Source of the DNA: Typhlomys cinereus | Lineage: Eukaryota > Chordata > Mammalia > Rodentia > Platacanthomyidae | Reading direction: 5' to 3' | DNA length: 64,000 nt | NCBI GenBank assembly: GCA_023101885.1 | Contig: JALPQD010000827.1 | Location: forward strand, 248,001 to 312,000 | Part shown: piece after piece, positions 10,851 to 23,293 of the stretch | How the letters are laid out: every line of letters starts with the position of its first letter | Numbering within the stretch: position 1 is the first letter of the stretch | Made by a program: the position numbers and the translations under genes | Notes under the pieces: generated by a model | Told to the model about the DNA's origin: nothing | Database searches by the model: none | Seen by the model: only the letters and a program-made list of their open reading frames with translations

Positions 10851-11620
10851 CAAGTTAAAAGTTATGTACTGATTTTATAAGTGAAAAATTCTCATTGACT
10901 TTTCAATCTATTCTACCCCCTACATAGTTTAGATTACTGTGGCTGTTACTATTAGAAATATTTCTATCTCAAATAAGCTGAAATCTCCAACAACTTTCAA
11001 GTAAAAATGGGATAGAATCAGATCCTAAGAAAATTAAATCCCAAAGCCACATGTTAAAACTCTGCCTGTCATATCCACCATAAAGATGATTGGGTAAAAC
11101 TCTGGATAGTCTCTGTACTGGAAATTTCTGCTCTTCAAATCTAGCTACCTGTGAATTCAGATATTTCATTAGATTATGTGACTGAGTATTACGTTCTTGT
11201 AAAAAGGAGATATTAGTATCTGCCCAGGAACTATAGTGGCATCCTATTGGCTAACTCTCTTATGTCTCACAATATCATGATGAATGAAACCTTTGAAGGG
11301 CTTCCTGTGAAGATGGTTTTATGCATTGCAAAAAAAAATTGTAAAAAAATGATTCATTGTCTGGTATTTGGGGGAAACATAAGCCAGGGGTTAGCCTTCA
11401 ACCATATGTTCAGGTGACTATCGTAACCACTCTGGTCATGACAAAGTGAGCATCATGAAAAGTAGAGTTGGAGGGATGGGTAAACTGTTGAGGAAGCATT
11501 TTCTAAGATCTTGCCATTGTTGGCTCTCAGATCAGATGGGTGGTTTAGTGTTTTGTTTTTAATCAGTCCGAGTAGAGGTCTGTACTATGTGCTGGCCATG
11601 TTTCCTGGCTAACGCTCACT

Positions 11621-11622
<2 letters not shown>
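10851..11622. other. Unique sequence, possible decayed retroposon before a poly(A)
   Basis: No family recognised. The part from about 11,460 ('agttggagggatgggtaaac') loosely resembles a B2/B3-type head, which would fit the A tract that follows, but the match is weak. Confidence 0.4.

Positions 11623-11652
<30 letters not shown>
11623..11652 (+). repeat. A30 homopolymer
   Basis: Thirty consecutive A residues, most simply the tail of a retroposon inserted in plus orientation. The body cannot be identified with confidence. Confidence 0.9.
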
Positions 11653-11656
<4 letters not shown>

Positions 11657-12244
11657 TTTTTTGAATTCCCATGTGCAGACCAACTAATCTACAAATGGAA
11701 CCAAAGTATTTACATCATGGAAAGTACAATTTCTCCTTTCTAAATTCTTAATATTTTGTTCAGTCTAAATTTACTTGTTGAAAGACCAAAATGTTCATCA
11801 GAAAAACTTAGTCCCTTTTGACTTAAACTACTAAAGAAGCAAATTAATTTTAGCTTTTATTAGACTATAAATTGACAGATTATTATTATGTATCACATAG
11901 GTTAACCTCAACTTTGTTTTCCAAGCATAATTTCTGCAGTACTTTTCATTGGCATATGTATCTATGGCTTATGGCTTGTTTTCCACAGCATATTTACAAA
12001 TGGTAATCTCTCACAGTGTCATACTATATAAATACCTATGTTGTGTTAATAAGATATACAAACAGTAAGTATTGGATTTATTTTGTTTATTTATTTATTT
12101 TATATGGTAATTCATTCTATACAAATACCTATGCTATGTTAATAAAATATTTAAATGGTAAGTATTGGACAAGAATAGTGCATTACTTTGGGTAGGGATA
12201 TAAATTTGTCGTGTGTTTACTAAAAATATACAGTAATTTTTGTT
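11653..12244. other. AT-rich unique sequence with a local duplication
   Basis: A segment near 12,030-12,075 ('atacctatgttgtgttaata', 'aacagtaagtattgga') recurs at 12,124-12,170 with a few changes. This is a ~95-bp offset tandem duplication. No gene feature. Confidence 0.6.
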
Positions 12245-12605
12245 ACAGTTACTCTTCTGCTTGCTCTAAGACGATATACTCAGACTTAAGCAACTCAGAG
12301 GAGAAAGGGAGATTTATTTGACTTATGGTTCCAGAGGGGACATAGTCCATAATGGTGGGAATCTCATAGCAGAAGGCAGGGCTGGAGGCAGAAGCAGGAG
12401 GCTGGTTCAGGTCACCACAGCCATCAAGAGGCAGAAAGAACAAGAGTGAGAGGAAACAGAGTGGAGCTACCCAACCTCAAGTCCTGCCCCTTGTGACCTG
12501 CCTTCCTCCAGCAAGGCTCCATCACTTCCTAAAGGTGCCACGACCTTCCCAAACATCAACACCAGCTAAGGATGCAAACATATGAGTCTATGGAGGAAAG
12601 AGGAC
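12245..12605 (+). mobile_element. URR1-like rodent hAT MITE
   Basis: Same family and order as 4950-5306: 'cagttactcttctgcttgct', 'gagatttatttgacttatgg', 'tgccccttgtgacctgcctt', 'cctccagcaaggctccatca', 'gtgccacgaccttcccaaac'. It ends near 'cacattcatacaatgg'. Non-coding. Confidence 0.65.
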
Positions 12606-12929
12606 AAGTCACATTCATACAATGGCATATATTTAACTTTGCTTTCTTTCTTTTTATTATTTTGATCCTTTACTCATTATTAGCTAAAGATCATTTATTT
12701 TTGCAATAGACGGAACCAGGGCCCATGTATTTTAGACAGTTACTCTATCACTGTACTTGATATTCAGTCCCTTCCCTTGTTTATTTTTCTATTTAAATTT
12801 TTAATTTTTTGTTTTTATGCAATGTGTATTTTTAGATATTTAGGAGACTGAGCCTGATATGTTGATGCATGCATACATTTGGCAACTATCAATAGAAAGT
12901 CACTAACATACTCATTAGGTAATACTTTT
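12606..12929. other. AT-rich unique sequence, nothing recognised
   Basis: Pyrimidine- and A/T-rich DNA without a recognisable element. Confidence 0.5.
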
Positions 12930-13045
12930 AAGCTAGGCATGGTGGAACATGCCTATAGTCCCAGTTCTTGGAGTTTGAAAGAAGGATTGCAGGATTCTGA
13001 GGCTGGCCTGTGTTACATAATAACAACCTGTCTCAAAAACCAAAC
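12930..13045 (+). mobile_element. B1-type SINE (7SL-derived)
   Basis: 'aagctaggcatggtggaaca', 'tgcctatagtcccagttctt', 'ctgaggctggcctgtgttac' and 'cctgtctcaaaaaccaaacc' are the B1 landmarks in order. It is short and diverged, with a remnant A-rich tail. Confidence 0.8.
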
Positions 13046-13880
13046 CAAACTATTTTTTGTTTCCTCAAGCACATTTGAAATCTTCTTGCCTAATTATTTT
13101 GACATAGAAAATACATAACTCTTCATTATTCACCCCCTACTGTCATGAAACACTAGAACTAGATATTCCAATCAAAAAATTGCTATTAATTACACAGAAA
13201 AAGTCATGAAGAAATACTATCTAGCAGTGGGTCTTTAAGCAGCAAATAAACTTGTTTTGTCCACATGCACTTTTGTTTTTATCGAAGTGTATTCATAATT
13301 TGAAATTTCTTCTTACAGATTATTAGGATATAGAAAACTATTTTAAATACATTGAGCAAATACAATCACTTTTTATTTGACAAACAGTACATAATTTGCC
13401 AGGTAGACATGGTGCCGAATTAATAGATCTTAATAACTTTTTATCTGCTCTTCTTCAATCATCCTTATTTCTTTGCCTTAACTATTCTAACTGGAAATAA
13501 ACTGCAATTACGTAATTCTCTCCAGTCTGTTCATTATTTACCTTTGCCAGCCTCTCAGAGCATCCACACAATCAACCAGATAGCAAGAACTTTCCATTAA
13601 AAAATTGCTCATTAGAAACATGTTGATAGCTTAGCTCCCTTCACTGTGGCTAGAATTTGCTAGATTTTCCAAATTCCACAGAGCTGCATATTATCTGATA
13701 GTTAGAAGAGGTATAATAGTTTTGTAGCTAGATTAAAAAAATTATCACAGATTTCAACTAAAAATATTCCTGCATCAAGAAAGCAAGTATGAAGCAAATT
13801 CCATAATTAATTGATTGAGGGCAAGAGACTGAATCAAATGTCCCTACCATTTTCCCTTCTTAAAAAAATGTGTTGCAAAC
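13046..13880. other. Unique AT-rich sequence, nothing recognised
   Basis: No element or gene feature identified. Confidence 0.5.
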
Positions 13881-13884
13881 AATT

Positions 13885-14095
13885 AGAAAGAAGTTTATGT
13901 TGGGGAGACAGTTTGAATTTGATCCCCAGCAATAATGCAATAAGTAAGGTATGGTGTGTCTGTGACCCCCTTAACCCTGCAGTATGGAAACAGAAATATG
14001 AGGATCCCTAGAGCTTTCTGGCCAGCCAGACTAGCCAATCAGAGATTCCCCCAGATTCAGTGAGAGAATATGTTCTAGAAAATAAGGTGGAGAGT
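13885..14095 (+). mobile_element. B3-like SINE, strongly diverged
   Basis: 'gttggggagacagtttgaat' with 'ttgatccccagcaataatgc' resembles a tRNA-derived head and B box. 'tggccagccagactagccaa' and a short purine-rich end follow the pattern of B3/B3A. Low similarity. Confidence 0.4.
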
Positions 14096-15194
14096 ATTTG
14101 AGGAATCTGTTGACTACAGCTGCCATTTTGCAAAGCTTTCAACTTGGTTAGACAGACCTGCCTCCCAGTCTCTACTCACTGTTCTTTCCTAGTACCTCCC
14201 GATAACTTCTTAGCAAACTCCTTGACCATAAAATATTTCAGCACAACCCAGGGCCTCCATCTCGTCTTGCTTTCCAATCTCTCCACCCACTATTGACTCT
14301 GTGTATGTGTGTCTTTTCCGACCTTAAGCTATTGCTTGTATTCCAAAACTCTCCAACATTAATGATAAACTACAGCTCCCTGGGCCACCAGCCCTCTCCC
14401 TCCAATTCTAATAAATTCTTATTTTTATCTTGAAAAAAAAACTTACTATTTTAAAGAAAAGCTTTAAAAAAGGAGTTGACTTCACAATATTATGTAGAAA
14501 AAAATTCCCAAGCCATAATGAAAAAAAGCAATATAACAGCACTCCACAACACACAAAGACAGAAATACAAAAGGACCCCACATCATTCAAAAATCCAACC
14601 AAAGCCATAGCACCTCCTTATGAAAACCACAGTACCACATAAGTCTTCCAACATAATAGGCAACACCAATCGCTTAACTGTGCAATATCATCTTCATAAG
14701 CTCGTGTTTATGAAATCTCTCACTGACGTCAGTTTCTCTTTATTCATGGAACTCCAAGTAGTGCCCACACATGGTCAGAGTTGCTATCTATTCCTTTCCA
14801 TTCAGACACATCACACTAGCCACTTCCACTAATCTCCCTGGATCCCTTGCTGTCCCTACCCCAGTGACCTTAAGGGAGGATTTTCATTTAACTAACATTC
14901 TTTCACACGCCTCACCATATTTCTCTACTTCTGTGATAACCACTTAGTGATGTCTCAAACCTATAAAAGATATAAACTCCCTTTCTCCTATGGGTTGTGG
15001 TGATCTGTCGCCCAACCCCACATATTTAAAGATCTCCCTTAAAAATCAGTCTCATTTTATCTCTTGGCAGATAAAAACAAAGATTCTGTGGTTTTGCACT
15101 TTTTTTCTACAATTGGAATTCAGAAGTGTATAATTAGATTTCAACCTAGAGCACATTAGAGACAACGGCAGTTTTCAAAACATGGCCTTGGTGT
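14096..15194. other. Unique sequence, nothing recognised
   Basis: Over 1 kb with only short overlapping frames on both strands (14,408-14,832). A-rich and C-rich patches are present but no family is recognised. Confidence 0.5.
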
Positions 15195-15545
15195 TTCATC
15201 CATTTTTTTTCTTTTTTTTCCTGTAGTATGGGGGCAGTGTACATGTATGTATGCATGTTCCCATGTGTGTGCATGTGCATGAGGCTGCATGTGCACAGTT
15301 CAAGGTTAGCACCAGGAACAATTCTTGATTATGTCTCCAACTCTTTGTTTTGCATGTCACCAAATGGAGATCTCATCTATAGGATCATTCTGGCTTGCCC
15401 TTGGAGATTCCCAGGCTCCATCTTCCAAGACTAAAATTGTAGACATGCAGCCATGCAAGTCTGACCTCTCACATATGACTTCAGGTTCCAAACTCCAGTT
15501 GTTTCTTTTGCGGCAAGTGAACAAATGAGCCATCTCTCCAGCTCT
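15195..15545 (-). mobile_element. B3/B2-related SINE, reverse orientation
   Basis: Read on the minus strand it starts 'gagctggagagatggctcat', a Pol III A-box-type head. It has 'gaagatggagcctgggaatc' in the middle, then a CA/GT-rich linker, and ends in an A-rich tail (the T-rich stretch 15,203-15,220). The middle words overlap those of the B2-like family in this window, so it may be an older relative. Confidence 0.55.
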
Positions 15546-16434
15546 ATGTGTAGCAATTTTTAAGTAAAACTGATTCAGTACAATGTATTTATTGTCAGCC
15601 TCAATCCCTTCATTACTGTGTGTGCATATGCCAAAAACATGCCCAACACTTGATGGTGGATCTTCTCAACCATCCAGGAAAAACATTAATTTTTCCTGAA
15701 AACTTGAGCAGAAATCTATTCACTCCAGATAAAGACAGACCAAACCATGATTCTACCACAATCCAATTTGACAAATGGATGAGATGATTAGACATACAAA
15801 ACATGAATGGAGGGGGGGGTTACTTGCAGGAGTGTGAATGACTCACTCAAATAGCTTTATCACTCTAAGATCCTGCCAATATCTTAGATGATGAGCTCAT
15901 GGAAGTTATATCATGGAGTCTCTGTCTCATGGAGCTTTCTACCCAACATATACTTGGCATCTCCCAAGATCAGTTGCAACTGGGGAGAAGGGAGAGCGTG
16001 GAGGGATAAGGTCTGGGATCCCAATTGAGGGTCTTGTCCTCCTCAAGATGGTGATAGGACCAAGGCATTATGCCTGATGGGGAAGAAAGTCATCTTGTAA
16101 CAGTATTTGAGAATTTGTTTTTTCTCTTTCTCTTTTTTCTTCTTGAAGTTTTGCTTCATGAAGCTAAATGTGCTTCATGATACAGGATATAATGAAAATT
16201 GAAAATTATTGGCAAATATAAAAAGGGAGTTGTCAGTGGAAGTTTTAAAGGGGAGATTTCTTGATCTTTGAGAAATATGGTCAATCCTTGACATATTATG
16301 TGGTGGACATGTGAGGCCTGGAAATGTTTCCAATGAGAATGTTACCGGTAACACAGTAACAGGACTTGAATGCAAGAAAGGAAGGATGTACTTATTAGAG
16401 GTCTCTATGGAAATGAAACCAATATGTGTGTCGC
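15546..16434. other. Unique sequence, nothing recognised
   Basis: No identifiable element. A G8 run lies near 15,811. Confidence 0.5.
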
Positions 16435-17010
16435 AAAGATAGCTAGATGACAGATAGATACATAGACAGGCACAGGGATTATACATACATAAATACATAG
16501 ATGAATAATAAATAACAGACAAAAATGATTGATGATAGATATATACATAATGCACAGATAGATACATAGATGATAGATAATAGATACATAGATAAATGAT
16601 AGATTGTAGATAATAAACAGATACAGAGATATATGGATGGTTATAGAAGACAGGTGACTAGGTAGGCTAAAGATTCATTACTTGATTGATTGATAGAAAA
16701 TAGACATAGAAAATAAGTGATAAGATTGATAGACAAAGATGATAAACAGGTAGACATAGGTAAATGACTGATAGGTAGAGATGATAGGTAATAAATGGAT
16801 ATCCATATGTATAAATGGATGAACACAGGAGATAAGTGGATAGATAAAACTATAGGTTTATTGATGATTGTTTGATTGATTGATCAAATGATAAAACAGA
16901 CATATAGACAGATACATAAGTAAGTGATTAGACTGACAGATGATAGAGAGATGGATAGATTGACTGACTGACTGATTGATTGATTGATTGAGATAGGATA
17001 GATAGAATAT
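16435..17010. repeat. Degenerate GATA/GATT tetranucleotide array
   Basis: Repeated 'gatagata', 'gatacatagat' and, toward the right, 'gactgactgattgattgatt' words over ~570 bases, interrupted by point changes. Ile/Tyr/Ser-rich and Asn/Gln/Ser-rich reverse frames are by-products. Confidence 0.88.
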
Positions 17011-18356
17011 TTCCAGAAGCATGGTCATGGAAATACAGCCCATTTCCCTCAGAACATTAGTAGCGAAGCACAGCTCAGGAGAATTAGACCATCTAGATGT
17101 ATCTCAGCATAAATCTAAGACTTCTAGAACTCTCCACTTATACTATCAGTACAGACATCCAAGATGAAGCTCATATCAGTCCAAGGAAGCCAGATAAAAC
17201 TCAGGAATAGAAAGGAATAGAAAGACATGAAGTAGAAGCAAGAGTGGCTGGGAAGAAGAGAGTTTCCAATGGGAAAAGAAGAGGGGATGGGATTGGGTAA
17301 TAAAGAGTGAAAATGAGAAAAAAAATCATTGTTTGCATGCACGAAAGTCTAAAAGAATAAAACTAATTTTTAAAAAAATGTCACAAAGGGAAAAAGCATT
17401 CTCCCACCCACACCTAAAGTTTTGCATCTCAATATTATTATCTCAGGGCTTAAAGGGAACTCTTGAAGTCTTGTTACTCCAAAATGGTATTAGTTAGAAG
17501 CCATGCTGTTCCCTGGCCTAGCCACAGCAGGAGGAGTTCCCCTCCAAGAAATATCACTCCATTACAGCTCGTAATCTCCCAATGGAGTCCTTAGAGTTCT
17601 GCAATTTAGAGCTAAGCCCTTGGGGTGACCTTCTCTATCATCTGTCAAGGAGTGAGCTCTTACAGCGGGACTCACTCACATTTTATTTGTAAATTCCCCT
17701 TATTTTCTCAGTCCTAACATACGCTAGAGAAACTGGGCATTTAAAAAAAAAGATGCATGTACAATAGAAAATGTGTGATGCAGAGAGCCACAGATGGTCA
17801 TAATATAAAGTAAAAATGACTATGGATGCCTAGTCTTACTCAGGGCATCTAAACCATCTCCCAGCCTAGAAATTGCCTAGAAATCGGGAAGCTTCTGGAA
17901 GAGGGGGCAGTAAGAATGTTAAGAGCAGGATGGGGAAAGGCAACATCAGATAGTAGTGCTATTCATGTCAGGGCTGTTGTATCCAAAAACTCAATGCAAC
18001 AGTATCTACTTCCAATAGACCTCTGTAATAGCTGGTCTAACAATACTTTGCAATGGAACAGAAAAGATCCCATCAGACATGACACTACTTCGAGGGACTG
18101 TATGTGACTGGTGCTAGACAAAAGAGAATGAGAACCTCTGTATTCTACAATCTGCACATTCTGGTGGGCCATTTGGACACTGATAGGTTTGCAGGCAGTA
18201 ACTACTACAGGCATCCTATAGGTAGCCCAGCTATATATGTACAGAGATGTGGGAAAGCAAGGAAAACGGGTGGGAGGAGAGAATGAGAAGAGCGAGAAGG
18301 GATGTGAGTTGGGGTTATATCATGGGCAATGAAAATACTTAATGTTTAACACAATT
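17011..18356. other. Intergenic sequence, possibly an old L1 3' UTR
   Basis: No ORF2-like frame is present. The end (18,260-18,355) has a purine-rich block ('ggtgggaggagagaatgag') followed by 'atcatgggcaatgaaaatac' and 'acacaattaaaaa', reminiscent of the 3' end of older rodent L1s. Weak evidence. Confidence 0.3.
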
Positions 18357-18370
18357 AAAAACCAAGTTAA

Positions 18371-18664
18371 GGGGCTGGAGAGGTGGCTTAGGGGTTAAGC
18401 CTCTGCCTTGCAGGCGGAAGGTCCTGAGTTCGGATTCTAGACCCCACGTATAGATGCTGGACAGAAGCGGGGGCAGCCTGCATTTCCAGTCCTGGTAGGG
18501 TGGAGCCTGTGAATCCCGGGGCAGAGTAAACAAGGAGGAGGAGGAGGTGGAGGCGACCCATGGTGATTCCCGAATTTGTCCGTGGTTCTACACACACACA
18601 TATACACATGCACACACGCATACACGCACAATTGAATAAATAATAAATAAATAAATTTTTTTTT
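18371..18664 (+). mobile_element. Complete B2-like tRNA-derived SINE
   Basis: Best copy of the family in this window. The Pol III A-box-like segment is 'tggcttaggggtt' (18,384-18,396) and the B-box-like segment 'gagttcggattct' (18,426-18,438). The body contains 'ggtagggtggagcctgtgaa' and a GGA-rich patch near 18,535-18,555. A CA linker and an 'aataaataataaataaataa' type tail follow. Near-perfect target duplications ending 'caagttaa' flank it (18,357-18,370 and 18,665-18,679). The 5' end matches mouse B2, but the body does not match the mouse B2 I know. Confidence 0.9.
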
Positions 18665-18904
18665 AAAAAATCAAGTTAATACAAAAAAAGATGAAATTTG
18701 AAAGCCTGGCACAAAAGCTACTTAGTGATACCAGCTTTTAGTTCACACTGATGCTATATAGTCAATAGTGTTTATTGGACTATTCCAGGTGGATTCACCT
18801 CTGGCTAGAAGCAAACAGTATGAGAGACAAATATAATTGCCTCTCACCCAAATGCTAATCCACCCCTTGCTGGACACTTCTAGGTATTTCTGAATCATGG
18901 TATT

Positions 18905-19120
18905 GGAGAGAAGTCTCAGTCAAAAAAAGTGCTTACTTAGCAAGCATGAAAAAGTAAGACTAGAGCCCCAAAACCAGTTTAAAAATCCAAATGTGGTAGA
19001 CAGTTATGATGCCAGAGCTAGGGAGGTACATTCTGGAGTCTGCTGGTAAACTGGCCTAGCCAGCTCCAGGGTCAATGAAAACCCTGCCTTAAATAATAAT
19101 CAATAATAATAATAATAAAT
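18905..19120 (+). mobile_element. B4-like SINE with (ATA)n tail
   Basis: An ID-like left part ('gtgcttacttagcaagcatg', 'gactagagccccaaaacc') joins a B1-like right part ('tgatgccagagctagggagg', 'aaaccctgcc'-like end). It finishes in an 'aataataataataa' run at about 19,096-19,120. Confidence 0.5.
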
Positions 19121-19124
19121 TGAA

Positions 19125-19570
19125 GACCGTGACAGATACATGTGTCAATTTGACAATTGAAGGCTGAGGATTTGGGTTCGTCTGTGAAGAATTAATAGTT
19201 AAGTCCTGGGCAAAGCTGTTGGAGATTGTCTGATTGATACAAGTAGGACCCAGTCAGGGTGAGTGGGACAATTTAATGGGGAGATGGATAAGACAGAGAG
19301 AGCTAGTTCAATAAGTTGAAATTCTTCAGCAAACTTTGGAGTGGATTAAGTTGTTATGGCAAGGAAGAAGGTTTGGTCGTCTCTTGGCCATTCTTGTGGA
19401 TATGATGTGGTCAATTCTCTCAGCTCCTGGCGTTGACGTAAACTTTCCTGCCAAGCTGGACTATGAACTGCAACCAGAATTGTAAGTAGGAATAAATTCT
19501 CTGTGGCACTAAGATGTTTGGTCATGTGTCTACCAGAAACATCAAGAGAGACTTCAATAGAATACAAATG
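19125..19570 (+). mobile_element. RCHARR1-like rodent hAT MITE, diverged
   Basis: It starts near 'tgtgtcaatttgacaattga'. It continues with 'gtctgattgatacaagtagg', 'cagctcctggcgttgacg' and 'ggaataaattctctgtgg', ending 'gtttggtcatgtgtc'. The order resembles the common rodent 'tgtcaacttgacac' repeat. Non-coding. Confidence 0.45.
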
Positions 19571-19857
19571 AAAAAGATACCTGACATATACTTCTGGTGT
19601 CAATGCACACACAAACATATGCACACATTTTTTAATATGTTATGAATACATGAACATGTATATACATTGCACACACATGCAATCATGTATACACAGAAGA
19701 TCATAACTGAGGATGTAGCACACATATAATAAAAACTTAAGGTTGACTATGTAACATACAAAACAAATCATAGCTGAAGTCTGAGGTCATGATGCATACA
19801 CAAATATATACATAAACACATAGACACGTACTACATAATTACAAATGAGTACACACA

Positions 19858-20110
19858 GGCTGCAGAGATGACTCAGGGGTTAAAGCCTTTGCTCCCAAGC
19901 AAAAGGACCCAAGTTTAGATTCCAGATTCCAGGTAGAAATGACGGGAGGAAATGGCATTAGACTGCATTTCCAACCCTGGAAGATGGAGCCTAGGAAATC
20001 CTAGAACAAAGCAATAAGGAGGTAGAGTAATCCAGAGCAATTCCCAATGCTACCCTTGGGACTCCACCGGCACACACACTAAAGTGCTCATTGATATACA
20101 CATAAAATCA
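19858..20110 (+). mobile_element. B2-like tRNA-derived SINE
   Basis: Same family as 18,371: 'ggctgcagagatgactcagg' head, 'ggaagatggagcctaggaaa', 'caaagcaataaggaggtaga', 'gtaatccagagcaattccca', then a CA-rich linker. The tail is degraded. More diverged than the 18,371 copy. Confidence 0.8.
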
Positions 20111-20249
20111 TAACCAAGGAATAATGATATAACACAAAAAAGTCTCAAGTGAAGGTTGATAATATAACACATACACATGTGTATAAACACATGTAGACAC
20201 CATAACTGAAGGCTGATTATGTACCTTAGAAGTAAATGCTCTCTTACTA

Positions 20250-20620
20250 TGTGTGAAGTCTGGCTTCTTACTCTGACTTTTAAGTCTTCACAGGACTTAA
20301 AAGAGGAAGGATTTAATTTGGTTCATAGTCTGTGGGTAGTGACTCCACTATGACACGGATGACTCTCACGGAGCCTGAGCTTGTGTCCATCTGAGACTTC
20401 ATATTTCCTTACCTCTTGGTGGCAAAGAAAGCAGAGAGAGGCTAGGAACTAGGCCATACGCTGAACCTCAAGGCCCACCCACTGTCCCAGTGATGCACCT
20501 TCTCCACCGAGACTCTACCTTTCAAAGATTCCATGCCATTCCTAAATAGCACCACCAAGCTGGAGACCAAGCATTCAAACCCATGAGCCTGGGGGGTACA
20601 TTTTATATCCAAACTGTATC
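20250..20620 (+). mobile_element. URR1-like rodent hAT MITE
   Basis: 'ggatttaatttggttcatag', 'cctcaaggcccacccactgt', 'gcaccttctccaccgagact', 'agcaccaccaagctggagac' and 'catgagcctggggggtacat' occur in the order seen in the 4950 copy. Diverged, non-coding. Confidence 0.6.
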
Positions 20621-21200
20621 AAGTAGCATTATCGAAAAGTAAATAAAACAAAATCATAACGGAATTCACATGTCTCTCCAACTCCATCCTGAAGACACAC
20701 ACGTACTCCATGATGTATGTGTAAGAGTGACTTGTTCCATTCTCAAGACTCACATGCCCTAAATTATCTGTTTTCTAGTGAGTCTAGACCTAGTGGAAAC
20801 AACTGGTTTTAGAGCTTGAAAGATCATTACTATTAACTTCTCAAGGCATCTGTTCATCACAGGAAATATCAGACACACAACTCCAAATGCTATGGAAGCA
20901 GCTATAGGAGCAGGCTTGCCTACAACCCACATTCTTACAAGATCCAACTAGAGGAAAGTGTGGACTATGGATGACAGGCTTTGGTTTCTTGTTTCATTTA
21001 TTATCATCACCATGATTATTATGTAGGAGAGTGTGTGTTTTCTAAATGCTTGCTTGCTTTCTGCAAATTTATTTTATCATACCTGTGTATGCTCAGGTAT
21101 GATACCTGTGGAGAAAAATAGATGTATTCTATGTGATTGTGACTGCAGGAATTAAAGGTGCCCATTACAGATTCAGTGAGGGAGGTTGGTAATGGCAGAG
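20621..21200. other. Unique sequence, nothing recognised
   Basis: No element or gene feature identified. A 12-bp direct repeat around 'gtatgatacctgtg' occurs near 21,077-21,112. Confidence 0.45.
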
Positions 21201-21204
21201 ATAC

Positions 21205-21755
21205 TGAACATCTCAAGCCCCTTAACACATTACATCTGGTAGAACATCATAACATGGGAGATAAAGGCAGCATCTTACACACTGCCTTTTACATGTGTCT
21301 TATAGAACATTATAATATGGGAGATGATGTAACATCTTACAAATTACATCTTACTACATTTGGTAAGGCATCATAACATGGGAGATGATGGTAACATCTT
21401 ACACATTGAACCTTACATACTACATTTGGTAAAGCATCATAACATGGGAGATAAAGGTAATATCTTACACACTGCATCTTACATATTATATCTTATAGAA
21501 TATTATAACACGGGAAATGATGGTAACATCTTACACATCACACCTTACATACTACATTTGGTAAAGCATTATGACATGGAAGATGAAGGTAACATCTTAC
21601 ATACATCTTGCATATTCCATCTCACAAGGAATCATAACATGGAAGAAAACATTTCATTACACATTACATCTTACATAATACACCTTATAGGCAATCATAA
21701 TGTGGAAAACGCACTCAACATCTTACATGTTACACTTGCCAAGACATCTTATGCA
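21205..21755 (+). repeat. 66-bp minisatellite, about eight units
   Basis: Each unit contains 'catcataacatgggagat', then 'ggtaacatcttacacat' and 'ccttacatactacatttgg'. The period is 66 bases, a multiple of three. The reading frame therefore stays open through most of the array: 144 codons at 21,360-21,794 with 22-residue repeats such as 'MGDDGNILH...ILHLVKHHN', and a second frame before a small shift near 21,340. Odd and even units look alternately related, hinting at a 132-bp super-unit. I regard it as non-coding: there are no splice or promoter signals and no similarity I know. Confidence 0.88.
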
Positions 21756-21760
21756 ATCTG

Positions 21761-22759
21761 CAGTAACAAATGTTGGACATACTTTGGGGTGTAAAAAGCA
21801 CTCCTTAGGTCTGACTTACCGCATTGTGCCACAGTATGTAGGCGATTCATGCTGAGCTGTTCTTCTGGTTTCTCATTTCATCCTGAGGCTGTGACCTTAT
21901 GGTGTACAGAACAACCAATTCTTTCCTTGTGTCAGCACTTGACTGTCTCCTTCAGCCCTCACATGGCTCCTAAGAGAAATAAAATAACTTTGCCATGTGT
22001 TGGTATGGGGCTCTGGAGCTGAGCTATGAATTGCTATGGAATCTGTGAACCAGCTTTATAGTGGGAATATTTAAAAAAAAATGGTGCTTTGGTTAATTCG
22101 AACAGTGAAAAAACAAGTCTGTCTTCAATGGGCAGTAACATACATAAATTAAATTGTTGTATGCTCATTTCATTCATTTTGGGATTGTAGTTCCATTAAG
22201 AAACAAGAATAATGTAAGCTCTCCAACCCCCAAATCCAGACTTTTCTTTTCTTCTGTGCAAGCCACAGCAATTTCCACCCTGGTAGGTACATGCACATTC
22301 AGAAGTTAGGAAAGATGCATTATTTGTTTTGCTGTGTGTTTTCTACCTGAAGCACAATGTCTGGGAACAAGGAATCATGTCTAGAGCTTGCTTTTGATTA
22401 TGCCTCTCTGGAGAGATGGAGAGATCGACAGAAGCCTTTTTTTTTTTTTTTAGCAAGACACACCTGTTTTTCTTTCTTTCTCTGCCAAGCCAGGACATGG
22501 TGCTCTGTCAGGTGATGGCAAAAAAAAAAAATACTGTTCAACACTTTCCTTCTGGGGAAAGAGTCAAAAGAGGGGTGCCATGCTGGGAAATGGGGGAACA
22601 TGCTGTAGCAGCCTACAAGATTTATTTCAATAATGCCAACAACAGGATTTCCAATAATCTACAAGTTAATAAGAATCATAGAAGATATGTGTAAAAACAC
22701 AAAAGGTGTAGATCATGGGGAAATAACTAGGGAAAGATTTAAGTACATAGGTGGGTATG
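21761..22759. other. Unique sequence, nothing recognised
   Basis: Contains short T and A homopolymers (22,438-22,452 and 22,520-22,531). Overlapping frames on both strands near 22,400-22,690 appear incidental. Confidence 0.45.
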
Positions 22760-23246
22760 TAGATTAACAAACACATTTAAAGGTAGGTTACGCAGATAGT
22801 AGATTCATGGATTGATGATAGACACATGATGCAAAGATAAGAGATAACAAGAGAAGTTACAGATAGAGTCAATCAATAGATGTGTAGATAGATGAAAGAG
22901 CTACATACATATGCTAGACTTCTGAATAGATAGATAAACAGATGATAGATACATGCTACCTAGATAAATGATAGGTGATAGATGCATATAGAGATATAGA
23001 TATCAATATAGCTTCATCAATAGATAATATATAAATATACATAATATAAGATAGAATTTATAAAGGTTTTAGAGTTCTAAATGAAAAAGTAGACATATGA
23101 TAGATATTAGATTATAAGTACACAGGTAGAAGATAGATAATGATAGATAAATAGATGGTGATAAATAGGGGTGGACAGTTAAATGATATAGATAGATAGA
23201 TCTATATGGATAAATAGAAGATACATGATAGATTAGATAGATAGAT

Positions 23247-23293
<47 letters not shown>

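Noticed and set aside
10425..10853. 142-codon Ile/Tyr/Ser-rich ORF on the minus strand
   Set aside because: It is a translation of the GATA/GACA tetranucleotide array.
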